Origin: Candidatus Marsarchaeota G2 archaeon ECH_B_1
GTDB lineage: Archaea; Thermoproteota; Thermoprotei_A; Marsarchaeales; Marsarchaeaceae
NCBI GenBank assembly: GCA_003019535.1
Contig: NEXG01000001.1
Span: 1 to 64,000, forward strand
Reading direction: 5' to 3'
Length of the DNA: 64,000 nt
Every line of letters starts with the position of its first letter. Within the stretch, counting starts at the first letter, position 1. Both the position numbers and the translations under genes were made by a program. The notes beneath the pieces were generated by a model. It worked only from the letters and a program-made list of their open reading frames with translations. It did not search any database and was not told where the DNA came from. Shown in pieces: positions 43,999-53,486 of the stretch.

Positions 43999-45210
43999 TT
44001 GATTAACTTGGCTACTGATGATTGGATCTGCGGTTTCGAAGAGGTGCGTTCTGGCCTCACAACAGATGTTTACTTAGAGAGGATGATGGAGGCTCTACGC
44101 AAAGACGGTAAGGCGGACACACATGTTTGGGCTGAGTTTTCAGGCGACCTGCCGGATGGATACGAGTGGGGTGTCTTTGCCGGGTTAAACGAGGTCATGG
44201 GGCTACTAAATGGGAGAAATGTGGATGTTTGGGCTTTGCCTGAAGGAAGCGTGTTTCGTGGGGAAGACGTAAACGGTATTGAAGAGCCGGTGATGGTGAT
44301 TAGCGGCCCATACAGTGAGTTCGCCCTTCTTGAGACAGCCATCCTAGGAATTCTATCGTATAACTGCGGTGTGGCCACCGCCGCAGCTCGTGTTAAAGTT
44401 GCAGCAGAAGGTGCACCAGTTTTCGCGTTTGGGATTAGGCGCATGCACCCCGCGCTCGCCGCCGTGTCTGATAGAGCCGCGTACATAGGTGGTGTGGATG
44501 GCTTCAGCGGTGTGGGCGCAGGTAGAAGACTTGGAATAACACCAGTGGGCACAATGCCACACTCATTTATACTGATTTATGGACGCCAAGAGGATGCGTG
44601 GTCTGCATTCGATAAATACGCACCACCCGATGTGCCCCGCACACTTCTCTGCGACACACTTTCAGATGAGAAGGACGAGGTGATTAGGGCGGCCAAACTA
44701 CTCGGGGCAAAGCTTGCGGCGGTAAGACTGGACACGCCTAAAAGCAGAAGGGGGGACTTTGAACACATAGTACGTGAAGTGCGCTGGGAGCTCGACCGCC
44801 TAGGTTTCAAAAAGGTTAAGATTATGGTTTCTGGCGGACTCGACGAAAAAAGTATTCGAGGCTTAAAGAAGGCTGGCGCCGACATGTTCGGTGTGGGCAC
44901 AAGCATAGCCGCTGCAAGAGTAATCGACTTTTCAATGGATCTGTGCCAAGTTGGGGGAAAACCCGTATCGAAGAGAGGGCGTTTTTCGGGTGTGAAAAGC
45001 GTCTATAGGTGTACGGAGTGTTTAACCGATGTGGTCGTTGGTTGGGAAGACTCAGTCGAGAACTGCCCAAAGTGTGGGGGAATCATGGAGCCGGCTATGA
45101 TCAAGGTTATGGAGTCCGGTAAACCACTAGTTAACGAAGACATTCAAAAGATCAGGACGCGCTCAATGCAGCAAACATTAAAGCTAGGGCTAAACCTCGA
45201 TTCAAACTGA
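43999..45210 (+). CDS. pncB: nicotinate phosphoribosyltransferase
   Basis: About 404 residues. It makes nicotinate mononucleotide from nicotinate and PRPP in NAD salvage. The N-terminus NLATDDWICGFEEVRSGL, then TTDVYLERM, aligns with the archaeal enzyme from its first residues, so the TTG at 43999 is chosen although the frame is open back to 43870. FGIRRMHPALAAVSDRAAYI, RLDTPKSRRGDF and IMVSGGLDEKSI are the substrate and phosphate sites. A C-terminal zinc knuckle (CTEC...CPKCGG) is present as in Thermoplasma-type enzymes. It overlaps the convergent hel308 by 9 bp. Confidence 0.87.
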   Translation: MINLATDDWICGFEEVRSGLTTDVYLERMMEALRKDGKADTHVWAEFSGDLPDGYEWGVFAGLNEVMGLLNGRNVDVWALPEGSVFRGEDVNGIEEPVMVISGPYSEFALLETAILGILSYNCGVATAAARVKVAAEGAPVFAFGIRRMHPALAAVSDRAAYIGGVDGFSGVGAGRRLGITPVGTMPHSFILIYGRQEDAWSAFDKYAPPDVPRTLLCDTLSDEKDEVIRAAKLLGAKLAAVRLDTPKSRRGDFEHIVREVRWELDRLGFKKVKIMVSGGLDEKSIRGLKKAGADMFGVGTSIAAARVIDFSMDLCQVGGKPVSKRGRFSGVKSVYRCTECLTDVVVGWEDSVENCPKCGGIMEPAMIKVMESGKPLVNEDIQKIRTRSMQQTLKLGLNLDSN

Positions 45211-47379
45211 CGATGAAAGCTTAGAGGCTTGCTCCTTTATACTCAAGGCTAACTGGGTTGTCACACCTCTCAGTTGGGTGAGCTTTTCAACGGGAGCCTC
45301 GGCGACATCCTTTAGTGTTTTTATACCACTATTATAAAGCTGTCTGGCTCTAACTCTACCAATACCTCTAAGTCCAACGAGTGGTAGGAGCTCGGATTTT
45401 ACACCCGACTCGAGCCTGACGCTGAGATCAGTATAGGCTTTTACAAGGCTTCTATCTGACTTCAGTGTTTGGAACAGTGAGGCTATGCCCCTACTCACCC
45501 ATGATGCAGTGGTGTATAGTTGGTAGAGGTCTCCTGGTTGGACACCGATGGCCTCCTCTATCTTCGCTTCACTAACCTCGTTAACCCACCACTCTAAAAC
45601 CTTCGCGGCTTTCCAAGCACCCAGATACTCCTCATAGGGGTCTGGTGATAGGTCCATCATAGTCTCCACATACTCCTCGAGTGAGACGGGTAGTTCATCC
45701 TCCTCTTGATCAATCTCGTAGCTCAAATCTTCTTTCTCCTTCATACCCAATCTTGGCTTCGGCACCTCAACGCTCAAACAAACCAAGTGGAGGCTGTGCC
45801 TATCGACACCGCTAACGCCATAGTCAGCAGCCTTTTTCACCAAGATCGCGGTGTATGGGTGAAAGTATACCTCACTCGTCTTCTTACCGAAGGCCGTGGG
45901 TAGAAGGTAGCCCCCCTCATCTGTGAGAAAAGAGTTATCGAGAAGAAACTTTAGACATCTCGAGATAGATCTCCACATAGAGGGCTTAGAGGAAAGGGTA
46001 CCAGAGAATGTTTCCGAGAAAAACTCCCGGAGCTTCTGCTCATCAGCGGCATAACCAGACGTCACATTTGATAACACATGGGGTAAGAGAGTCAACTCAC
46101 CCAAGAGCTGTGGCTCAGCGGGTTCGGGTTTGGAGCGCACGTACTCCTCCAGTAACTCTTCAACCTCATCCGCTTTACGGGCTATAAGCACCGCTTCTCC
46201 ATATGGGTCCAGACCGGGCCTGCCCGCCCTACCCGCCATCTGGTGATACTCCAAAACGGGGATACGAACCCTCCCAAAACCCTGCTCATACCTAGTAACA
46301 TCATATATTATCACACGTCTTGCTGGTAAATTCAAGCCGGCTGCAAGTGTGGTGGTTGAAGCCAAAACCTTCACCTTCCTAGCCATAAACGCCTGCTCGA
46401 GGATTGTTCTCGCATCAAACGAGAGCCCTGCGTGATGGAAGGCTACACCCGACTTTATGAGGGAGACCAACTCATCGTGGGTTGGCCCTAGCTCGTCAAA
46501 AGAGCCAAGCTTCTTAGCGAGCTCGCTCAACTCCTTCTTTTCACCTTCAGAGAGGCTAAGCTTCCCAGTGAACTTTTTAGCCACACTCTCAGCCTGCCGA
46601 CGGGTGGAGGCGAAGATCAAAACTTGTCCTCCCTTGTTTATCGAATCCAATGTTAGGTCGACAACAGGCTCATCCCCAGTGTGTTTGACATTCACCGTTT
46701 CACCCGTATCAAGATGAATTAGGCCACCATAGTAGACTCCCTGCTTAAGTGGAACAGGTCTCCAATCACTCACAACTAGCTTAGAGGACAGCCACCGAGC
46801 GATTTGTGAAGCGTTACTTATGGTTGCACTAAGAGAGAGAAACCTTATCTCTGGGTTAATTTTCTTAAGTCTTGTTAACACAACTTCAAGGGGCGGTCCA
46901 CGTGACCTGTCGCCAACCAGATGCACTTCGTCAGCGACCACAACGTTAGTCTCCGTTACCCACGACTCAGTGGCTCTCCGCCTCAAAATCGAGTCACACT
47001 TCTCATAAGTCAAAACCACTATATCATAGTCAGCGAGCCACTTGTCATACCTATCAAAATCACCCGTACTCGATGCCACGCGTATCCCAAGCCTTTCCCA
47101 CTTCCTTAATTCTTCTAGCTTCTGCGCGGCGAGAGCTCTAAGCGGAACAAGGTATAGGGCTTTCCCACCCTTTTCAAGCAGTACTTTGGTTATCATGAGT
47201 TCGGCGATCAGTGTTTTACCGCTGGATGTAGGTGCGCTCACAGTCATGGATTCCCCGTCCAGCAACCCAGCCTTTATTGATTCAACCTGCGGAGGCCAAA
47301 GCTTCTCTATATGTCTTTCATACATCACCTCCTTTACTTGAGGAGGGATAGGGAGCTCGTCTATCGTCAATTCACTCAT
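45202..47379 (-). CDS. hel308: Hel308 superfamily 2 DNA helicase
   Basis: A 725-residue 3'-5' helicase acting at stalled forks. Q31 of the Q motif and Walker A APTSSGKT (49-56) are followed by a DEVH box (VVADEVHLVGD, near 147). Motif IV-VI includes FASTRRQAE, ASTTTLAAGLNLPARRVII and YHQMAGRAGRPGLD. The ratchet and C-terminal helix-hairpin-helix domain (LVGLRGIGRVRARQLYNSGI) complete the Hel308 architecture. It overlaps the GINS gene upstream by 8 bp, indicating one operon. Confidence 0.93.
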   Translation of the reverse strand: MSELTIDELPIPPQVKEVMYERHIEKLWPPQVESIKAGLLDGESMTVSAPTSSGKTLIAELMITKVLLEKGGKALYLVPLRALAAQKLEELRKWERLGIRVASSTGDFDRYDKWLADYDIVVLTYEKCDSILRRRATESWVTETNVVVADEVHLVGDRSRGPPLEVVLTRLKKINPEIRFLSLSATISNASQIARWLSSKLVVSDWRPVPLKQGVYYGGLIHLDTGETVNVKHTGDEPVVDLTLDSINKGGQVLIFASTRRQAESVAKKFTGKLSLSEGEKKELSELAKKLGSFDELGPTHDELVSLIKSGVAFHHAGLSFDARTILEQAFMARKVKVLASTTTLAAGLNLPARRVIIYDVTRYEQGFGRVRIPVLEYHQMAGRAGRPGLDPYGEAVLIARKADEVEELLEEYVRSKPEPAEPQLLGELTLLPHVLSNVTSGYAADEQKLREFFSETFSGTLSSKPSMWRSISRCLKFLLDNSFLTDEGGYLLPTAFGKKTSEVYFHPYTAILVKKAADYGVSGVDRHSLHLVCLSVEVPKPRLGMKEKEDLSYEIDQEEDELPVSLEEYVETMMDLSPDPYEEYLGAWKAAKVLEWWVNEVSEAKIEEAIGVQPGDLYQLYTTASWVSRGIASLFQTLKSDRSLVKAYTDLSVRLESGVKSELLPLVGLRGIGRVRARQLYNSGIKTLKDVAEAPVEKLTQLRGVTTQLALSIKEQASKLSSSV

Positions 47380-47884
47380 TTAGATTCATCCAGAAATCCA
47401 CTTTAAACCCTGTGGGATACATAAACCAGACGGGGTCAATCCAATCTTGGAAAAGCTTTCGATACTCTTCATACCAAGCTTTCTCTTCGGGTAATAGTGC
47501 ATCGAATGCCTCAGATTTTGCGTTGGATTCAGCCATACGCCTTATCTTTTTAATCCTCATTCGCAGGAGGTCTTGAAGCATAGATTGGGCGGCCGCGAAA
47601 TTAGGGTCATTCGACCTTAACATATCCTCTATCGGCTTCTTAAGCTCAGCGTAGTAATTCTCTGCGAGTTTTTGAGGATTTGTACCTTGTTCCTCCTGCC
47701 ATATACTCCTTGCTAGTTGTTGTCTCAACGAAGTTTGCTGAGAAGTGTACTCAGCATAACCCTTTTCTATGAGCCACTCCGCAAGCCATCTTGGAACATT
47801 TGTCTCATAGCCTTCTTCTACGGGTTCAGGGAGACTAGGAGAATAGTCAGACAAACCCTGAATGGTTTTCTTAAACCTTACCAT
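47372..47884 (-). CDS. GINS complex subunit (probably Gins23 type)
   Basis: About 170 residues from ATG 47884 (MVRFKKTIQGLSDYSP). A small beta domain with VPRWLAEWLIEKGYAEY comes first and an all-helical domain (YYAELKKPIEDMLRSNDPNF, RMRIKKIRRMAES, LPEEKAWYEEYRKLFQDW) second, the B-A order of archaeal Gins23. The subunit is part of the CMG-like helicase with MCM and GAN/Cdc45. The frame extends to 47947, but a box A-like element (47922-47931, minus strand) lies inside the extension. It is directly upstream of hel308. Confidence 0.75.
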   Translation of the reverse strand: MVRFKKTIQGLSDYSPSLPEPVEEGYETNVPRWLAEWLIEKGYAEYTSQQTSLRQQLARSIWQEEQGTNPQKLAENYYAELKKPIEDMLRSNDPNFAAAQSMLQDLLRMRIKKIRRMAESNAKSEAFDALLPEEKAWYEEYRKLFQDWIDPVWFMYPTGFKVDFWMNLNE

Positions 47885-47947
47885 AACTGGTTTTTGAAGA
47901 TACAGCAACAGAACATACCTATGTATAAGCCTAAAATCACGCGTCAT

Positions 47948-48541
47948 ATCCTCAAAATATAATATTCTCGGAAACTAATAAACTCAGTTTATAGCATGCT
48001 TGCCCCCACCGTAAACTCTAGATCAAAAATCATTTTAGTGTTCGTCGTTAATCAGCCACAGATTTTTGGTCTACCGTGAAGGGTGAGGCTTGTCGTTTCT
48101 TTCAAAATCCCCCGAGTTGGGTTTTTCGCTAAAACCAAAAACGTAGCCCAGACTAGAATCGCTATGTATCTATGATAGACGATGTCGGGAACCAACTCCT
48201 CAGCATACTGGCTGAGTCAACTTATCCTTTGGGGGAGGGGAGCCTGTGGTTAGAGGGGGAACTACCCTACTAATAGGGGTGGAGCTCACATTAGGAGAAG
48301 TATTATTCAGCGCTGGGAACCACAAGTGGCAACCAGACCTAGGGCGCCTCGCTTAAAGGAGCGGCTAAAACGCACTTTTTATTTCAGGTTTACACAGCAA
48401 CCTTAAACCTCACAACTCCGAGGATCAGTGGCGCGATGTGTAGGTAAGTTTAAGGAGGGGTTGACCATAGTGACAAGTGGGTTGGATACACAAAAGTTTA
48501 TTTCTTAAAAGAGGATATTCATTGGTAGCTGGTCAGCGTTT
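47948..48541. other. intergenic region between divergent replication genes
   Basis: About 590 bp between the GINS-hel308 and rfcS-rfcL transcription units. It holds a 13-bp inverted repeat (48019-48031 with 48061-48073) and a GC-rich stretch with CCTACTAATAGGGG and GGGAACTACCC (about 48257-48282), which faintly resembles an IS605 right end. The rfcS promoter region (AGTTTATTTC, 48496-48505) closes it. No gene is recognised. An origin role is possible but unsupported beyond location. Confidence 0.45.
48019..48073. repeat. 13-bp inverted repeat
   Basis: TAGATCAAAAATC (48019-48031) and GATTTTTGGTCTA (48061-48073) pair with a single mismatch around a 29-nt spacer. The same TAGATCAAAAAT recurs at 60401-60412. 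Role unknown. Confidence 0.55.
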
Positions 48542-49504
48542 ATGAGCTCCGACGAAGAGATGATCTGGACTGAGAAATATAGGCCCAAGAAGCTTGACGA
48601 CCTCGTTGGAAATGATGCTGTAGTGCTCCGACTCAAGCAGTTTGCTCGTCAAAAGAATATGCCGCACTGTCTTTTCATAGGTCCAGCGGGTGTGGGTAAG
48701 ACGACGGCGGCTATTTGCCTCTCGAGGGATATTCTTGGCGAGCACTTTAGGGAGGGTTACCTTGAGCTTAACGCTAGTTCGGATAATAGGATTGATGTTG
48801 TAAGAACACAGATCAAGGACTATGCTAGGACAACCACGTTTAGTGGAATACCCTTCAAGATACTGGTGCTTGATGAGGCCGATAATATGACGCCCGAAGC
48901 CCAGCAGGCCTTGCGTAGAACTATGGAGATATATTCTAATGTATGTAGATTCATACTTATAGCCAACTATTCTAACCGGATAATCGAGCCAATACAGAGT
49001 AGATGTGCGGTTTTCCGCTTTACAAGACTGTCGAAGAATGACGTCGTGGAGAGACTGAGGTATATCGCGGAGCAGGAGGGTTTAAAGTATGACCGTGAAG
49101 GTTTGGAAGCGATCTACGACGAGCATCAAGGGGACCTTAGAATGTGTATAAACACTCTTCAGAGTCTGGCGGTACTCAACAAAAAGGTGGATAAGCAGAA
49201 CGTGTTAGAGGTTTTGGGGTCTGTTTACTTAGCCGATATAAGCCAGATCATCGACCTTTCGCTCGAAGGCAAATTCAATGATGCCCGTAGGAAGCTCCAG
49301 GATGTGCTCTACTTAAAGGCGATCCCCCCTGAAGATGTGGTCAGACAAATATACCGGGAAATAGTCAAGAGTGGCTTACCAGATAAGGTGAAGGTGGAGG
49401 TACTTGGCTACTTGGGGGAGGTCGAGTTCAGACTAGTACAAGGCTCAGATGGGGAGGTTCAGCTTGATGCACTCCTAGCAAAGATGGCTTCCATTAAGAA
49501 GTGA
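48542..49504 (+). CDS. rfcS: replication factor C small subunit
   Basis: Clamp-loader AAA+ subunit, 320 residues. RFC boxes are complete: IWTEKYRPKKLDDLVG at the start, Walker A GPAGVGKTT (47-55), Walker B LVLDEADNM (about 109-117), the sensor-1/arginine-finger SRC motif (153-155) and the collar helices after residue 230. Four copies should combine with one RfcL to load PCNA. It is followed after 8 nt by rfcL. Confidence 0.95.
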   Translation: MSSDEEMIWTEKYRPKKLDDLVGNDAVVLRLKQFARQKNMPHCLFIGPAGVGKTTAAICLSRDILGEHFREGYLELNASSDNRIDVVRTQIKDYARTTTFSGIPFKILVLDEADNMTPEAQQALRRTMEIYSNVCRFILIANYSNRIIEPIQSRCAVFRFTRLSKNDVVERLRYIAEQEGLKYDREGLEAIYDEHQGDLRMCINTLQSLAVLNKKVDKQNVLEVLGSVYLADISQIIDLSLEGKFNDARRKLQDVLYLKAIPPEDVVRQIYREIVKSGLPDKVKVEVLGYLGEVEFRLVQGSDGEVQLDALLAKMASIKK

Positions 49505-49512
49505 GCTAGACT

Positions 49513-50754
49513 TTGAGTACAGCGATGTGGACAGTAAAGTATGCCCCGAAAACTTTGGAGGAATTCGTGGGCAACAAACAGGCGAAGACCGCTTTCTATG
49601 AGTGGCTCGATAAGTGGACCCCTAAAAACAGGTGGGCTCTACTAATAGGTCCACCCGGAGTTGGAAAAACCACGCTGGTTTACCTTGTGGCTAACACTCT
49701 TGGCTTAGATGTGATAGAGGTAAACCGCGAAAACATAGGTGTAAGTGTAACACTCGAAAAGCTCTCAGAGACGGCTTCAACCACGGCCACACTTTTCGGT
49801 GCATCACGTAAACTTATTCTAATCGAAGAGGTTGAGGTAACACTGAGCGCCTTTACCGAAACAGAACGCCTCTTCGAAGTTCTCAAAAACACCAGAGTCC
49901 CAGTTGTGTTCACGATGAACGACCAAGACGCACTCTACTCTAACCGCAAACTCTACTATCTAAGGCAGGAGTACTGTACCCAAATCAAGTTCGACAGGGT
50001 TCGCTCAGACCAAATACAGGGTTTACTGGGCAAGATCTGCCGCTCTGAGGGTGTGAGCGTAGAGCAAGAAGTGTTAAAGGATATCGCTGAAAACGCGGGC
50101 GGCGATCTGAGAGCGGCAATAAACGACCTGCAAGCGGTGTGCTCAGGCGAGCAGGTTGTGAGGAGTTCTGATATCAACTGGGTAACGAGGAGGGACACGC
50201 AGATATATGCGTACAAAACCGTGCTCGACCTTATACGCTCACAGTCCATCTACACCGCTAAAAACATTGTTACAAACAGCGTGGCGGATTGGGATACTAT
50301 TTACGCTTGGCTCGCTGAGAATCTGCCAGCTTACCCTAAACCCCCCGAAACAATACAAGAGTGCTGTGATGCGCTTAGTAAGGCTAGCGTATACGCATAT
50401 CGAGCAGATAGGTTCCGCGTGTATGAGCAAAGAAAGTTCGCTGAAGACTTCATGTGCTACGCTCCTCAGCTTCTGGGTGAGAAACCGTTCAGGAAGCTCG
50501 AATTCCCCCTGAGATTAAAGTACCTTTCAAGGAGTAGGGAAATCAGGATGAAACTCAACGCCCTCTCAGCTATGCTCTCAGACTATCTACACACATCGGA
50601 AAACTCTTACGTGGATTCCGACATGCCTTTTATAGCACTCTTCACGAGTGTAGATAAAACTTTCTCTGAATGGTTCGAACGCAGATTCGGTCCTGAGGCT
50701 GCAAAAACAATCGTCAGGATATTAGATAAAGGCGAACATACACCTATAGAGTGA
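49513..50754 (+). CDS. rfcL: replication factor C large subunit
   Basis: A 413-residue AAA+ clamp-loader subunit starting at a TTG 8 nt after rfcS; an ATG at 49525 (MWTVKYAPKTLEEFVG) is an alternative. Walker A is GPPGVGKTT (about 46-54). In Walker B the acidic pair is Glu-Glu (LILIEEVEV) instead of Asp-Glu. The C-terminal third is the collar and an acidic/aromatic tail, without the usual obvious PIP box at the end. Its last 33 bp overlap the convergent truA gene. Confidence 0.92.
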   Translation: MSTAMWTVKYAPKTLEEFVGNKQAKTAFYEWLDKWTPKNRWALLIGPPGVGKTTLVYLVANTLGLDVIEVNRENIGVSVTLEKLSETASTTATLFGASRKLILIEEVEVTLSAFTETERLFEVLKNTRVPVVFTMNDQDALYSNRKLYYLRQEYCTQIKFDRVRSDQIQGLLGKICRSEGVSVEQEVLKDIAENAGGDLRAAINDLQAVCSGEQVVRSSDINWVTRRDTQIYAYKTVLDLIRSQSIYTAKNIVTNSVADWDTIYAWLAENLPAYPKPPETIQECCDALSKASVYAYRADRFRVYEQRKFAEDFMCYAPQLLGEKPFRKLEFPLRLKYLSRSREIRMKLNALSAMLSDYLHTSENSYVDSDMPFIALFTSVDKTFSEWFERRFGPEAAKTIVRILDKGEHTPIE

Positions 50755-51495
50755 TAATAACCAATCTAAGTCTGAGATTTTAGATGAGAGATAGCGTGTC
50801 ACCTTAATTAGACCCTCCTCTAACATCACCCAGTTAGCGTCATCATCGATTTTAACTAGGATTAATCCTCTTGGCTTAGCTGAGTGGATACTTGAAAATT
50901 GTGTGGGGGGTGTTCCCATTAAGTCAGCTAGGGTTAAGTAGCCCACGATCCTTCTGACCTGCTGGTAGCCGAACCCCCTAGCCCTGAAGAAGATAAACTC
51001 ATTCGTAGTGGTTGAGAGAAACTCGATTTGACAGCCCTCGGAAGGCGGGGCTCCGCCCCTCTTGTATAGCTTACTCAAACCGCCTTCACGATTAAGCTTG
51101 GAATAAGCCTCATTAACCGCTTCAGGGTGTAGCCATCGACCTTTTTTGACGTACACATAGGTTTTGGATGACACTTCTCCTAAGCGGGTGGCATAGTGGG
51201 TGATGGCTACATCGTTTGGTAGAACCCTGTTAACCGCCAACGGCCTCACCGAGAACCCTTCGAGCGCGATAATCTGTGAAAGAGAGCTAACTCCCGCATC
51301 CGTCCGGCTGAAGGCCTTTATACGCTTAACCTCACAGCCTGTCTTGAGTAGGGCGCTCTCGAGGGCGCCCTGAACCGTTGGTTTATCTTTCTGCCTCGAC
51401 CATCCTGCGTAGTGAACGCCGTCGTAGAAGAGTTTAAAGTACACTTTACCGTTAAGCTTTAACTCTTGAGGTACACCTGATTTATACCCGCTCAT
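50722..51495 (-). CDS. truA: tRNA pseudouridine synthase A
   Basis: A 257-residue pseudouridine synthase that modifies the anticodon arm (positions 38-40). The catalytic Asp is in AFSRTDAGVSSLSQ, the opening YFKLFYDGVHYAGWSRQ and the later FGYQQVRRIVGYL are family blocks. It overlaps the stop of the upstream orc1 gene by 4 bp. The C-terminal 10 or so residues are encoded antisense to the rfcL end and may be a non-conserved tail. Confidence 0.9.
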   Translation of the reverse strand: MSGYKSGVPQELKLNGKVYFKLFYDGVHYAGWSRQKDKPTVQGALESALLKTGCEVKRIKAFSRTDAGVSSLSQIIALEGFSVRPLAVNRVLPNDVAITHYATRLGEVSSKTYVYVKKGRWLHPEAVNEAYSKLNREGGLSKLYKRGGAPPSEGCQIEFLSTTTNEFIFFRARGFGYQQVRRIVGYLTLADLMGTPPTQFSSIHSAKPRGLILVKIDDDANWVMLEEGLIKVTRYLSSKISDLDWLLSLYRCMFAFI

Positions 51496-52667
51496 ACACG
51501 ATGTTCATACCGTCTTGGCATATTTTTTATTTGCCTTCTTAGCTCGCTGATAAGTGGGTTCAAACTGTGGGGTACGGATATATTGGTGGTCCTACCCCTT
51601 TGACCCCTACCTCCAACAAAGGTGTCTATGATTCCTAAATCGTATAGCTTCTGCACATAGCACCACAGCTGGGTGTGCATTCTGGGCTTAAGATTAAGGC
51701 GCAGACAGAGGTCAGAGTAGGCGGATTCGGCTTCGCCCATACTCAATCTTGTTTGTTCTTTCGCGCTGAGTAGTGTACAAATAGAATAGAGCAACAACTT
51801 CTCGTGGATATCCAGCCTCCGCACAGCCATTGCCATTGAAACATCTAGATAAGATGCTTCAACTTGGGTGACGTGTTCTAGTCTTATTCTAGTATCCTTG
51901 AGTTGGGATGATAGGGTAAAGCTGCCTGCGAGCAACTCCATCGCGTATCCCATATCACCCCTTAATCCGGCCTGTGAAACTATGTGCTCTTTTGCTTGAT
52001 CGTCAACCACATCCTCAATACCCGCTAGACGCAACCTATATGTGAGGATTTCATCCACCTGAGTCTTACTGTAGGGCTTAACTTCCAATGTTCTAGTCAC
52101 ATCGAAACCCTGTAAACCCGCGGTTGCCGCGCGAGTGGATACTACTAGGCAAATCGGTTTAGATCGCACGCCATCATTCAGTTCAATCAGCCTATTTAAG
52201 AGACTCGTGGTTCCTTGGGTCAACCTCAATTGATCGAGCAAGACTATAAGACGTAAGTTGCCTTCAACTAAGCTCTCGCCTAACACGCTCGCAAGCTCGT
52301 TATCGGAGACGCCTACCGTTGTCTTAAACGGCGCCAAATAATTCAAAATCTCGGAGAGAAACCCGTGCACTGTTCTAGGCACAGTGTCCGTGATATGGAC
52401 GAAACACGTGCTCCTATCACCGTTTAGGGTTGGCGAAGAAGCAAGAACTCTTACTGTCATCTCCACCGCAGAGCTCTTACCAACCCCTGGGTCGCCAACA
52501 ACCATTATCCCGGTGTTTTTGTCAGGGGATTTTATAAACGCCCCCAGCTCATCCCCAAGCCATCTTATCTCCAAGTCTCTAAACGGGAGGGTGGGGGGTA
52601 GATAGTCCCGACTAATCCTATGGAGGTTAAAGATGCTTCTATATATTAATCCCTGTTTGAGGAGCAT
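51492..52667 (-). CDS. Orc1/Cdc6 family initiator protein with altered Walker B
   Basis: A 391-residue AAA+ plus winged-helix protein of the origin-recognition family. RDYLPPTLPFRDLEIRWLGD is the conserved lead-in, Walker A is GDPGVGKSSAVE (about 57-68), and the winged helix occupies about 300-385. The Walker B strand reads LIVLLDQLRL, with Gln where Glu normally activates water, so ATP may be bound but poorly hydrolysed. It is probably a paralogue of the main initiator, or a loader/regulator. An inverted repeat lies just upstream. Translation is coupled to truA downstream. Confidence 0.85.
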   Translation of the reverse strand: MLLKQGLIYRSIFNLHRISRDYLPPTLPFRDLEIRWLGDELGAFIKSPDKNTGIMVVGDPGVGKSSAVEMTVRVLASSPTLNGDRSTCFVHITDTVPRTVHGFLSEILNYLAPFKTTVGVSDNELASVLGESLVEGNLRLIVLLDQLRLTQGTTSLLNRLIELNDGVRSKPICLVVSTRAATAGLQGFDVTRTLEVKPYSKTQVDEILTYRLRLAGIEDVVDDQAKEHIVSQAGLRGDMGYAMELLAGSFTLSSQLKDTRIRLEHVTQVEASYLDVSMAMAVRRLDIHEKLLLYSICTLLSAKEQTRLSMGEAESAYSDLCLRLNLKPRMHTQLWCYVQKLYDLGIIDTFVGGRGQRGRTTNISVPHSLNPLISELRRQIKNMPRRYEHRV

Positions 52668-52692
52668 ACACTAACTATTTGACCCCAAACAT

Positions 52693-52741
52693 AATTAGTG
52701 TTGTTTAACCGGGTACTAGACCAACACGGATAACACTAATT
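52693..52741. repeat. inverted repeat beside orc1, candidate origin element
   Basis: AATTAGTGTT (52693-52702) and AACACTAATT (52732-52741) form a perfect 10-bp inverted repeat 29 bp apart, in the 172-bp gap upstream of orc1. Related GACCAA-type sequences flank it (52718-52724 and the complement at 52775-52781). No canonical ORB element was found. An origin or an orc1 operator are the two readings. Confidence 0.4.
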
Positions 52742-52839
52742 CATATTAAACTTCGCGGTGCGAGGGTAAAAACGTTTGGTCCAGCAGGTGATCGTAGGCT
52801 TAGATTCTCGCCAAGTGAATGACGCTGCTTGTGTGCTTC

Positions 52840-53313
52840 TCATATCCATTTTTCCCAGCATATAAAAGCCAGTTCCCCGAAAACCTCAACGCTTATCTTG
52901 GCTCGACGATTCGACTTGGCTTTTAACTGCTCGAAACCCTTTGACCTCTCCCTAAAGTTAATGGAAAAACTATTGTCGCCGATAGCCGAATACACTTCCT
53001 CAGCCTCCTTGTAGGGTCCACTGCAGAGCTTCAGCGAGCCTATTTCCTCTACACCCCTACTCCTAACCAGGGACTTTAAGTTTTTGACGCACTCAGCGGT
53101 CAAACCCACCACAAACGCTGTGTGAGAGCGGTTTGAGAGAGGGGTAGACCCACCGCATCCGCTTAGGATAACCAAATCCAAGAACTCAACCACCGCTTTA
53201 TGGGATCTACCCGGCTTCGATGTGGCCAATACAAACATATTAGGGGGGCTCCGCTCACTCAAGATCCTCATCACCAAGTCAGCTAGGCCGGAGCAGTCAT
53301 CGCCATAGAACAC
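52840..53313 (-). CDS. hypothetical protein upstream of orc1
   Basis: A 157-residue soluble protein. The first half (NMFVLATSKPGRSHKAVVEF, LDLVILSGCGGSTPLSNRS) and a Lys/Arg-rich C-terminal part (FRERSKGFEQLKAKSNRRAK) give no recognisable family. A distant Cgi121-like (KEOPS) fold was considered but the pattern does not convince. Codon use is regular. It transcribes toward orc1 but is separated from it by 172 bp, so it is probably independent. Confidence 0.55.
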   Translation of the reverse strand: MFYGDDCSGLADLVMRILSERSPPNMFVLATSKPGRSHKAVVEFLDLVILSGCGGSTPLSNRSHTAFVVGLTAECVKNLKSLVRSRGVEEIGSLKLCSGPYKEAEEVYSAIGDNSFSINFRERSKGFEQLKAKSNRRAKISVEVFGELAFICWEKWI

Positions 53314-53486
53314 TTGTAGACCAACAAATTAAGTTTTCCTAATACCCAAACTACACCATACATAGAGAGATACCCAGTGAAACCCTAATTATACGTGTCC
53401 GCGCAGAGTTTCTTTGAGAATCACAGGCGTCAACACTACTAAACCGCTTCGCTCTGCTGCATCCAACCCCAACATAACAAAAAAAT

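Noticed and set aside
48255-48290. Third IS605 right end on the minus strand
   Set aside because: A GTAGTTC-like sequence and a weak hairpin are present, but no TnpB-like coding sequence lies beside it.
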